A stretch of DNA of 22,529 nucleotides, taken from NCBI GenBank assembly GCA_900766575.1, contig CAAFVW010000183.1:1-22529 (forward strand), read 5' to 3'. This document shows, piece by piece, positions 1-6,493 of the stretch (positions are counted from its first letter, which is position 1; every line of letters begins with the position of its first letter). Under the pieces are notes generated by a model that saw only the letters and a program-made list of their open reading frames with translations, did no database searches and was not told the origin of the DNA. This DNA comes from Lachnospiraceae bacterium. GTDB lineage: Bacteria; Bacillota; Clostridia; Lachnospirales; Lachnospiraceae. The position numbers and the translations under genes are program-made.

Positions 1-92
1 CAGCAAAAGGCGCTGCCAATCGTATTTCTCTTCGCGGCGTTCGCCTATGCGCATCTATGCTTTCGTAACTTTCAATTTACAAGACACAGAAT

Positions 93-202
93 TCCCGCAA
101 GTCAGATAAAATGTCCTTGCGAGAATGCTTGTCGGAGGGGGGCGATAAATTGCCGCCCGGAGACCGTGCATCGAGGAAGGATTTTTTATCTGACTTGCGG
201 GA
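93..202. repeat. Long imperfect hairpin (26-base arms)
   Basis: Arms 93-118 and 177-202 are inverted complements: 19 base pairs without a break (93-111 with 184-202), one mismatch, then six more pairs including a G-T. The 58-base apical part is GC-rich and holds a smaller stem, GGGCG (140-144) with CGCCC (154-158). No T tract follows either arm outside the stem, so it does not look like a simple terminator. It lies 22 bases from the cloverleaf element at 225-382 and may belong to the same repeated or transcribed unit. Function unknown. Confidence 0.75.
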
Positions 203-224
203 GTTTGTCCGGTTTGCCACATCC

Positions 225-382
225 GCTACAAGCCATGTATCCTATTCATAAGATTGTCGGCAAAAGATGCCGCCAATCTTATGAATAGACGGCTGTCGCC
301 GTATAAAAATAGAACGAAAACCCCTCTTATGTGAGCAAGCTCCCAACGAGGTGTTCCGTTCTATTTTTGCATGGCTTGTAGC
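225..382. other. Cloverleaf-like structured element, unknown function
   Basis: A perfect 13-bp inverted repeat (225-237, GCTACAAGCCATG, with 370-382) encloses three hairpins that nearly touch. The first is 242-288 (15 pairs, one mismatch, five pairs, five-base loop). The second is 289-302 (ACGGC/GCCGT, four-base loop). The third is 305-368 (12 pairs plus an inner stem). Very few bases are left unpaired, so the whole would fold as a four-way junction in RNA or single-stranded DNA. It lies 30 bases beyond the end of the DUF975 gene. It could be a non-coding RNA, a miniature mobile repeat, or a compound terminator; the strand is undetermined. No reverse transcriptase, transposase or integrase is visible in the window. 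Confidence 0.6.
305..368 (-). terminator. Likely bidirectional terminator hairpin
   Basis: The outer stem pairs 305-316 (A5 then TAGAACG) with 357-368 (CGTTCTA then T5), with further pairs CCTC (323-326) and GAGG (348-351) inside. The A tract and T tract at the stem base make it terminator-like in both directions. On the minus strand it follows the DUF975 stop codon by about 45 bases, so it probably ends that transcript. It is also the third arm of the cloverleaf element. Confidence 0.6.
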
Positions 383-412
383 TATACTAAACTCTCAATT
401 TATACAATCGAA

Positions 413-1171
413 TCAATGCTCTCCCTGCATCAGATCCAGGAAATACAGTGAGCAGGTCATGCTCTGGTAAGCTTTTACCCAGAGATTACCGATACCGAAG
501 CTCAACACCCCCAGCAGATACATGGGGAGAAAACTCAGGCGCAGGCAGAACAGCTCCCATTTGTGTCCCTTCATGATACGGAAGCTTAGTTTCATGATCT
601 CCGATGCACTGTACTGGGGGAAATCCAGTAACAGGTAGAAGGACTGGGATAATCCGAAGGCAATCGGCAGATACACGCACATACCGATGATGATGAAGGC
701 GATGCACAGCAGAGCCAGGGGAACTTTATCGGTGCTCTTTCCCATGAGAAAATAGCAGATTTCATAAGGAAGAGAACATACGGCATTTAACAGGATAATG
801 ACTGCTGAGACAGCCAGTGACTTCTTGAACATATATTGATATCCGTAGAACAGATTGGACACTGTTGCCGGTCGTCCGCAGGACAGATTCAGATAGAACA
901 GCGTGGAACCGGTGCGGAAGATTCCCGTGAACACGGAACAAATCGTGGTACACAGTGTAAGCAGCAGGAATTCTGTAAGGCTTGACTCACTGCTGCCGCC
1001 CATCAGAATCTGAACGGTGGAAATCATTGTGAAGATCATACTGACAGCAAACGTCAGTGAAAAAGTAATCAATCCCTCACAGATAGACATTAAAATGGCA
1101 TTGCCGTATTGCCCGGCCATTTTGTCACGGGCGCGATCTTTTAGTTGTGATCTGGATGTATATTGTACCAT
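413..1171 (-). CDS. DUF975 family integral membrane protein
   Basis: A 252-residue multi-pass membrane protein. The N-terminus (MVQYTSRSQLKDRARDKM followed by GQYGNAI) is the signature of the DUF975 family: a short amphipathic start with SRSxLKxxA, then several hydrophobic stretches (about residues 25-55, 65-90, 115-140, 150-175 and 210-235). The family is common in Firmicutes and its biochemical role is not established. A second small membrane protein gene (DUF4190 type) lies upstream on the same strand, 200 bases away, with no strong terminator between, so the two may be co-transcribed. The start is preceded by GAGGATTTTTC, a usable ribosome site. Family assignment is from sequence memory; function is unknown. 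Confidence 0.8.
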   Translation of the reverse strand: MVQYTSRSQLKDRARDKMAGQYGNAILMSICEGLITFSLTFAVSMIFTMISTVQILMGGSSESSLTEFLLLTLCTTICSVFTGIFRTGSTLFYLNLSCGRPATVSNLFYGYQYMFKKSLAVSAVIILLNAVCSLPYEICYFLMGKSTDKVPLALLCIAFIIIGMCVYLPIAFGLSQSFYLLLDFPQYSASEIMKLSFRIMKGHKWELFCLRLSFLPMYLLGVLSFGIGNLWVKAYQSMTCSLYFLDLMQGEH

Positions 1172-1247
1172 GAAAAATCCTCATTTCTGCACACAAATAT
1201 AAAATAACATGGAATTTGTCGGATTTAGACAGATTCCGTGTTCAGGC

Positions 1248-1277
1248 GAATTCCTCTTGTGTGCCTGCGAGGAATTC
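1248..1277. repeat. Nine-bp inverted repeat, intergenic
   Basis: GAATTCCTC (1248-1256) and GAGGAATTC (1269-1277) form a perfect 9-bp stem with a 12-base loop in the 200-base gap between the two minus-strand membrane protein genes. No T run follows on either strand, so it is more likely an mRNA stem-loop or a protein site than a terminator. The rest of the gap shows nothing I can name. Confidence 0.4.
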
Positions 1278-1371
1278 TTCCGCATTCCGGTAAAATAAGA
1301 ATTAAATATGATGAACAAAGTATCTGAGCAATACAGGCAACTACAACAGGCAGATTTCAAAAGAAAAATGC

Positions 1372-1752
1372 TTACATATAAGATTGCCAAAACTCGTTGA
1401 TACCGACACCGTACATCTGTTGGTACATCTGATCCAACATATTAAAATAAGTGGGATCCGTGAATACGGTGATGATACTGGTAACAGTGATAAAAATACC
1501 AAGGGCAAGTCCCACGCAGGACAGCCAGATGCCGGCAATACACATATTATTCATGCGCTGCCCCTTTTGTCTGGTCAGCAGAGCAAAAAGGATGCCAAGG
1601 GCACCGGCAGGAATAGACAATATGCCGGTACAGCACATGACCAGGGAACAGATGCCGCATACCATGGAGGCGATGGACAAGCCCCTGTATCTGGGATCTG
1701 ACTGTGGCGTATTCTGATTCATTTCGCTGTTTTGATTCTGATAAAAATCCAT
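1372..1752 (-). CDS. DUF4190-type small membrane protein
   Basis: A 126-residue protein from the chosen start. After a polar Asn/Gln-rich head (MDFYQNQNSEMNQN, then DPRYRGLSIASM) there are two hydrophobic segments, about residues 25-58 and 68-95, with GILSIPAGALGILFAL typical of the DUF4190 membrane domain. A short C-terminal tail rich in Tyr and Gln follows. An ATG four codons upstream (1764) is possible, but TGAGG lies six bases before the ATG at 1752, which favours the shorter form. The gene is transcribed away from tex across a 201-base gap. Role unknown; the family is usually found as stand-alone membrane proteins with cytoplasmic Pro/Gln/Asn-rich heads. Confidence 0.75.
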   Translation of the reverse strand: MDFYQNQNSEMNQNTPQSDPRYRGLSIASMVCGICSLVMCCTGILSIPAGALGILFALLTRQKGQRMNNMCIAGIWLSCVGLALGIFITVTSIITVFTDPTYFNMLDQMYQQMYGVGINEFWQSYM

Positions 1753-1880
1753 AAGAAGCCTCATTTCCGAGTGAAACAGATATTCTTTTGATACTTTTCA
1801 CTCATAAATAGTACTGTATCATTTTTTGACCAATTAAGCAATGAAATAAGAATTAAAAACAGATGAAACAATTTTAAACA

Positions 1881-1909
1881 TTGAGAAATCTTCCCGATTC
1901 CAGTATAAT
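1881..1909 (+). promoter_or_regulatory. Sigma-A promoter for tex
   Basis: TTGAGA (1881-1886), a 17-base spacer, then a perfect TATAAT (1904-1909). Transcription would start near 1916, leaving a leader of about 38 bases that includes GGAGG just before the tex ATG at 1954. Confidence 0.8.
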
Positions 1910-1953
1910 AAATCCTATGCAAAGCAAGAAGGCAAACGCCGAATGGAGGAACT

Positions 1954-4353
1954 ATGGATATTATACAGAAAATCAAAGAAGAACTTCAGGTAGAAAAATG
2001 GCAGGTAGAAGCTGCGGTGAAGCTGATCGATGAAGGGAATACCATTCCTTTTATCTCCCGGTATCGTAAGGAGGTCACCGGATCTCTGAACGACGAACAG
2101 CTTCGTAATCTGGATGAGAGACTGATCTATCTGAGAAGTCTGGAAGATAAAAAAGAGCAGGTGTTGAAAAGCATCGAGGAACAGGGAAAACTCACAGATG
2201 AGCTGAAGGAAAAGATTCTGGCGGCCCAGACCCTGGTGGTAGTAGAGGATCTGTACCGACCTTACCGTCCCAAGAGAAAGACCCGTGCCAGCATTGCGAA
2301 GGAAAAAGGACTGGAACCTCTGGCAGAGTATATTTTGCGCCAGGATGCCGCAGAACCGGTACTTACAGAGGCTGCAAAATATGTATCCGACGAGAAGGAA
2401 GTTAAGACTCCGGAGGAAGCCTTGCAGGGAGCACAGGATATCATCGCCGAGATGATTTCCGATGATGCAGATCACCGTCTCTATATTCGTAACATTACCG
2501 TGGAAGAGGGCATTGTAACCAGCACTGCAAAGGACGAGAAGACCCAGAGCGTATATGAGATGTATTACAACTTCGAGGAACCGGTGAAAAAGATTGCAGG
2601 CCACAGAGTATTAGCACTTAACCGCGGAGAAGCGGAGAAAGTACTGACTGTGAAAGTCAATGCCCCGGAAGAAAGAATTCTTCGTTATCTGGAGAAAAAA
2701 CTGATCACGAGGGAGAATGAATACACGACACCGGTGATTCGCGCGGCAGTGGAAGACAGTTACGATCGTTTAATAGCACCTGCTATTGAAAGAGAAATCC
2801 GCAATGATCTGACGGAAAAAGCAGAGGATGGAGCTATCAATGTATTTGGCAAAAATCTGGAGCAGCTGCTGTTGCAGCCTCCCATTGCAGGTAAAGTTGT
2901 ACTGGGCTGGGACCCGGCTTTCCGTACCGGTTGTAAGCTGGCGGTGGTAGATGCTACCGGAAAAGTACTGGATACGAAAGTGATTTTCCCGACGGCCCCC
3001 CAGAATAAAGTGGAAGAAGCCAAAGTGGAACTGAAAAAACTGATTAAGAAATATAATGTGGATTTGATTTCTGTAGGGAATGGCACAGCCTCCAGAGAAT
3101 CAGAGCAGGTGATCGTGGAATTGCTGAAGGAGCTGGATCGTCCGGTACAGTATGTGATCGTCAATGAAGCGGGGGCTTCGGTGTATTCCGCAAGCAAACT
3201 GGCAACGGAAGAGTTCCCTAATTTCGATGTAGGACAGAGAAGTGCAGCTTCTATCGCCAGAAGATTACAGGACCCTCTGGCAGAATTGGTGAAGATCGAC
3301 CCCAAATCCATCGGTGTAGGTCAGTATCAGCATGATATGAACCAGAAGAAATTGAGTGACGCCTTGAACGGTGTCGTAGAGGACAGCGTAAATAAGGTCG
3401 GCGTGGATTTGAATACTGCATCCGCCTCTCTCCTGGAGTATGTCTCCGGTATTAACAAGACCATCGCTAAAAATATTGTAGATTACAGAGAAAATAACGG
3501 GCGTTTTGTCAGCAGAAAGCAGCTGCTGAAAGTACCGAAGCTGGGACCCAAGGCGTATGAACAGTGCGCTGGATTCCTTCGCATCTTAGATGGCAAGAAT
3601 CCCCTGGATGCTACCAGTGTACATCCCGAATCCTATGAAGCAGCAGAGCAGTTGATGGCGAAGCTGGGACTGACCATGGAGGATATCAAGGAAGCTCAGA
3701 AACAGGCAGCGGCGAAGAAAGTCTCTGGTAAGAACACAGCACAGGCAGCCGGACAGAATGGTGCAAACAATGCGGCAAAGAAGCGCGGGGAGCAGAAGGG
3801 TAAGACGGTCCGGGTGCACAATACCAACACGGCCATGGGCAAGGCCCTTGCAGCGGCTATGGGTGGCGTGACTTTTGACCATTCTGCAGAAACCTCTGCA
3901 AAGAAGACCGCTGCGGCAGCGCAGAATGCAGCAAATGATGCAAAAGATATTTCCGGACTGGAAAAACGTATTAAAAATAAGAAGCTTCTGGCAGAAGAAC
4001 TGGGCATTGGCGAGATCACTTTGACGGATATTCTGAAGGAATTGGAGAAGCCGGGAAGAGATCCCAGAGATGATATGCCGAAGCCGATCCTTCGCAGCGA
4101 TGTGTTGGATATGAAAGATTTAAAACCCGGCATGATCTTAAAAGGAACGGTTCGCAATGTCATTGACTTTGGTGTGTTCGTGGACATTGGTGTGCATCAG
4201 GATGGATTGGTGCATATCTCTCAGATTACCGACCGCTATATCAAACATCCGCTGGAGGCAGTCAGTGTCGGCGATGTCGTGGATGTACAGGTATTGACGG
4301 TGGACGCAGCAAAGAAACGAATCGGACTGACCATGAAGATTCAGAAACAGTAA
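1954..4353 (+). CDS. tex: Tex family RNA-binding protein (S1 domain)
   Basis: A 799-residue Tex protein, a cytoplasmic nucleic-acid-binding factor linked in other bacteria to transcription and toxin expression. Order of parts: helical N-terminus with NTIPFISRYRKEVTGSL at about 29-45; YqgF/RNase H-like fold starting near 315 (GWDPAFRTGCKLAVVD); helix-hairpin-helix region about 489-545 (NTASASLLEYVSGI, then KVPKLGPKAYEQCAGFL); C-terminal S1 domain from about 723 (LKPGMILKGTVRNVIDFGVF). Usual length is near 720; the extra 80 or so residues are a low-complexity Ala/Lys/Asn-rich insert at about 582-668, before the last helical part and S1. A GGAGG site sits four bases before the ATG. Single-gene transcript with its own promoter and terminator. 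Confidence 0.95.
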   Translation: MDIIQKIKEELQVEKWQVEAAVKLIDEGNTIPFISRYRKEVTGSLNDEQLRNLDERLIYLRSLEDKKEQVLKSIEEQGKLTDELKEKILAAQTLVVVEDLYRPYRPKRKTRASIAKEKGLEPLAEYILRQDAAEPVLTEAAKYVSDEKEVKTPEEALQGAQDIIAEMISDDADHRLYIRNITVEEGIVTSTAKDEKTQSVYEMYYNFEEPVKKIAGHRVLALNRGEAEKVLTVKVNAPEERILRYLEKKLITRENEYTTPVIRAAVEDSYDRLIAPAIEREIRNDLTEKAEDGAINVFGKNLEQLLLQPPIAGKVVLGWDPAFRTGCKLAVVDATGKVLDTKVIFPTAPQNKVEEAKVELKKLIKKYNVDLISVGNGTASRESEQVIVELLKELDRPVQYVIVNEAGASVYSASKLATEEFPNFDVGQRSAASIARRLQDPLAELVKIDPKSIGVGQYQHDMNQKKLSDALNGVVEDSVNKVGVDLNTASASLLEYVSGINKTIAKNIVDYRENNGRFVSRKQLLKVPKLGPKAYEQCAGFLRILDGKNPLDATSVHPESYEAAEQLMAKLGLTMEDIKEAQKQAAAKKVSGKNTAQAAGQNGANNAAKKRGEQKGKTVRVHNTNTAMGKALAAAMGGVTFDHSAETSAKKTAAAAQNAANDAKDISGLEKRIKNKKLLAEELGIGEITLTDILKELEKPGRDPRDDMPKPILRSDVLDMKDLKPGMILKGTVRNVIDFGVFVDIGVHQDGLVHISQITDRYIKHPLEAVSVGDVVDVQVLTVDAAKKRIGLTMKIQKQ

Positions 4354-4383
4354 GAGAATTTTAAAAGTATATTTATATAAGAA

Positions 4384-4421
4384 GAAAGAGGGATAGCATA
4401 GTGAAATGTTATCCCTCTTTC
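4384..4421. terminator. Bidirectional terminator between tex and ribU
   Basis: GAAAGAGGGATA (4384-4395) pairs with TATCCCTCTTTC (4410-4421), and four more pairs continue inward (one G-T), giving a 16-bp stem with a six-base loop. A CTCTTTT run follows on the plus strand and an A-rich run precedes it, so it can end both tex and the opposing ribU transcript. Confidence 0.85.
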
Positions 4422-4468
4422 TCTTTTATAATAACACCAAACGATACGAAAAGTGAAATAAAACGGCA

Positions 4469-5206
4469 TTATCCTTTGTGTCCGGTTTTGATAATAGGAC
4501 TTAAAGGCTTGTAGATCAGCAGTGTTACGACAGACACCAGAGTTCCCTTAATGAGATTCATGGGAGCTACACAGGCTACAACAAAACTGATAATGCTGCC
4601 TTCTTTTGCCAGCGGATTCACTTCAGTACCCATTGCCAGAATGGCATCCATAGGCATTCCGTAGAATTTGGAAAAAGCAGGAAGCAGATATACGGCATTG
4701 AAGGCTGTGCCGAATACGGTCATCACCAGAGTACCCACGATGCAGGCAATGACTGCACTTTTCTTTGTTTTCTTAAAAGAATAGATGGCGGAAGCAGGCA
4801 GAATCAGACTGCATCCTACGACGAAGTTCGCCAGATCTCCGATGAAAGCAGTGGAAGTACCCTTCACACACAGCTTCAACAGGATCTTTACGAATTCCAT
4901 CATGACACCGGCTACCGGACCAAAAGCGAAGGAGCCAACTAAAATCGGAAGCTCACTGAAGTCCATTTTGTAGAAGCCGGGAGCAAAGAAAATCGGGAAG
5001 TCCAACACGTGCAGAATCATGGCGATGGCGGAGAACATACCGATCATGGCAAGCTTTCTGGTGTTGAAAATCGGCTCTGAGATTCCATTTTTCTTCTGGG
5101 CACCCTTCTCCAGAGCCACGGCGGCCAGGAAGCATCCTACGATGACGGCCAGAAAGATTACAACATAGAGTACATTTTCAGTTACGGTTTGCATTAAATT
5201 GTTCAT
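4469..5206 (-). CDS. ribU: Riboflavin ECF transporter S component RibU
   Basis: A 245-residue membrane protein that binds riboflavin for uptake through an energy-coupling-factor transporter; the EcfA/A'/T module is not in this window. After an extra N-terminal membrane segment (about 8-30) comes the S-component core: KLAMIGMFSAIAMILHVLDF near 48-67, then FYKMDFSELPILVGSFAFGP, characteristic of RibU, and GDLANFVVG. About six membrane segments follow the family pattern. The assignment is strengthened by an FMN riboswitch directly upstream. AAAGGAG lies eight bases before the ATG. The C-terminus is short and polar. The N-terminal extra helix is longer than in the smallest RibU proteins. Confidence 0.92.
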   Translation of the reverse strand: MNNLMQTVTENVLYVVIFLAVIVGCFLAAVALEKGAQKKNGISEPIFNTRKLAMIGMFSAIAMILHVLDFPIFFAPGFYKMDFSELPILVGSFAFGPVAGVMMEFVKILLKLCVKGTSTAFIGDLANFVVGCSLILPASAIYSFKKTKKSAVIACIVGTLVMTVFGTAFNAVYLLPAFSKFYGMPMDAILAMGTEVNPLAKEGSIISFVVACVAPMNLIKGTLVSVVTLLIYKPLSPIIKTGHKG

Positions 5207-5250
5207 TTAAGAACTCCTTTCCTATGAAAAAATTGCAAGGAAAGCCTTCA

Positions 5251-5282
5251 AAAAAAGCCCCGGAATCCAAAGACTCCGGGGC
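5251..5282 (-). terminator. Riboswitch-controlled intrinsic terminator
   Basis: On the minus strand GCCCCGGA (5282-5275) pairs with TCCGGGGC (5264-5257), followed at once by six T (5256-5251). It lies between the FMN aptamer and the ribU ribosome site, the expected place for the expression platform: FMN binding should favour this terminator and stop ribU transcription. Confidence 0.85.
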
Positions 5283-5312
5283 ATAGGTATCACAAAAAAA
5301 TATAAGTGACAC

Positions 5313-5446
5313 TTCTTCTTTCATCCAGACTGTACTGTTGGTCCCGGATTCACACCGGATCAGCCACAGGTGATACACCTGCGGGTCGCGGACTGTAAGC
5401 TTACGCCTTCACCGCCAGTAGGGAATTGCACCCAACCCTGAAGAAC
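5313..5446 (-). promoter_or_regulatory. FMN riboswitch (RFN element)
   Basis: Read on the minus strand, the conserved FMN aptamer blocks appear in order: CTTCAGGGTTGGGTGCAATT, then CCCTACTGGCGGT, a variable stem with CCGCGACCCGC, CCGGTGTGAATCCGGGACC, and the closing AGTCTGGATGAAAGAAG. The first and last blocks pair to close the junction. This is a well-known family that senses flavin mononucleotide. It is followed by a terminator and ribU, so it should turn off riboflavin import when FMN is plentiful. Confidence 0.95.
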
Positions 5447-5463
5447 TTTACCTTATGAAAAGC

Positions 5464-5492
5464 AATATAGCACTGTGTGAAGGAATTGTCAA
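5464..5492 (-). promoter_or_regulatory. Sigma-A promoter for the riboswitch-ribU transcript
   Basis: On the minus strand a perfect TTGACA (5492-5487), 17-base spacer and TATATT (5469-5464). The predicted start near 5457 is about ten bases before the aptamer, which fits well. Confidence 0.85.
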
Positions 5493-5595
5493 TATAGAAA
5501 ATCTTTAGAATTTTCGCAAGTTTTTATTCTGTTTTCTCTGATAGAGTATCCGGTATACCAAATGTGTCTGGAATCTGTTGCCAAGTGCAGCGGTA

Positions 5596-5638
5596 TCGGA
5601 ACATGTTTTGTAAAGAGAATGAAAATATCATGTTCCGA
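5596..5638. promoter_or_regulatory. Inverted repeat, possible operator of export operon
   Basis: TCGGAACATG (5596-5605) and CATGTTCCGA (5629-5638) are perfect 10-bp inverted repeats 23 bases apart, with centres 33 bases apart, about three helical turns. The right half ends 15 bases before the -35 box of the export operon, a usual place for an activator or response-regulator site. The long AT-rich spacer and lack of a T run argue against a terminator. No regulator gene is adjacent, so the binding protein is unknown. Confidence 0.5.
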
Positions 5639-5653
5639 ATAATTAAGAAATCG

Positions 5654-5682
5654 TTGACAGTCTATAAAAATTATTGTATTAT
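5654..5682 (+). promoter_or_regulatory. Sigma-A promoter of the MacAB-like operon
   Basis: A perfect TTGACA (5654-5659), 17-base spacer, TATTAT (5677-5682). Transcription would begin near 5689, giving a leader of about 80 bases before the ATPase gene. Confidence 0.85.
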
Positions 5683-5770
5683 GCAAACAGTACAGTGACA
5701 CAGATGAACATAGCTAAGACAATCGGCAACAGACGATTAGCTGACAGAGAAATGAGGCGGAGTATTAAAA

Positions 5771-6490
5771 ATGAGTGCATTAGTAGAAATCAAAGATGTG
5801 TGCAAGGTCTACAATCCCGGGGAAAATGAAGTGAGAGCCCTGGATCATGTCAGCCTGACTATTGATGAACAGGAATTTGTAGCAATTATCGGCCATTCCG
5901 GCAGCGGTAAATCTACGCTGATGAATATGCTGGGATGCCTGGATGTGCCTACCAGTGGGGAATACTGGCTGCATGGGCAGGACGTATCTGCACTTTCCGA
6001 CGATGAATTGTCTGACATTCGGAACCGTGAGATCGGCTTTATTTTTCAGGGATTTAATCTGATCCCCAATCTGACAGCCCTTGAGAATGTAGAGCTGCCG
6101 CTGATTTACCGGGGAGTTGCCCGAAGTGTGCGGGAGGAATTGTCCAGAGAGGCTTTGAAAAAAGTCGGGCTGGAGCATCGTATGGATCACAAGCCGTCTG
6201 AGATGTCCGGAGGACAGCAGCAGAGAGTGGCAATAGCCAGAGCCATAGCCCAGGCGCCGCCGGTGATTCTGGCGGATGAGCCTACGGGTAATCTGGACTC
6301 CAATTCCACGAGAGAGATCATGGATATTCTGAAAGGATTACATAGTGAGGGAAGAACGGTGATTCTGATCACCCATGATAATGACATTGCGGCCCAGGCA
6401 AAACGGGTGATTAAAATCAAGGATGGTAAAGTGGAATCCGATTCTGTTCAGACGGACAGGACAGATCCGGTGCAGGCAGCAGGAGCATAG
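5771..6490 (+). CDS. ABC exporter ATPase, MacB/LolD type
   Basis: A 239-residue nucleotide-binding subunit that would power the permease encoded two genes downstream. Visible motifs: Walker A GHSGSGKST (41-49), Q-loop in FIFQGFNLIPNLTALENVELP (Q93), signature EMSGGQQQRVAIARA (144-158), Walker B VILADEPTGNLDS (165-177) and H-loop H202. The PTGNLDS form and the LIPNLTALENVELPL stretch mark the MacB/LolD/YvrO branch. A short polar tail follows residue 225. GAGGCGGAG lies about eight bases before the ATG. It is the first gene of a three-gene operon with the adaptor and permease. The substrate is unknown; relatives export peptides, antibiotics or lipoproteins. Confidence 0.92.
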   Translation: MSALVEIKDVCKVYNPGENEVRALDHVSLTIDEQEFVAIIGHSGSGKSTLMNMLGCLDVPTSGEYWLHGQDVSALSDDELSDIRNREIGFIFQGFNLIPNLTALENVELPLIYRGVARSVREELSREALKKVGLEHRMDHKPSEMSGGQQQRVAIARAIAQAPPVILADEPTGNLDSNSTREIMDILKGLHSEGRTVILITHDNDIAAQAKRVIKIKDGKVESDSVQTDRTDPVQAAGA

Positions 6491-6493
6491 GGC

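Noticed and set aside
225..382. Retron RNA or integron attC site
   Set aside because: The closing inverted repeat invites both ideas, but there is no reverse transcriptase or integrase in view and no recognisable attC core (GTTRRRY/RYYYAAC) at the stem ends.
2760..3311. Open frame of 183 codons on the minus strand
   Set aside because: It lies wholly opposite the tex coding sequence, is Ser-rich in the way of antisense shadows, and has no ribosome site or family likeness.
5552..5559. Palindrome GGTATACC upstream of the exporter
   Set aside because: Eight bases with no matching flanks or second copy; expected by chance at this length.
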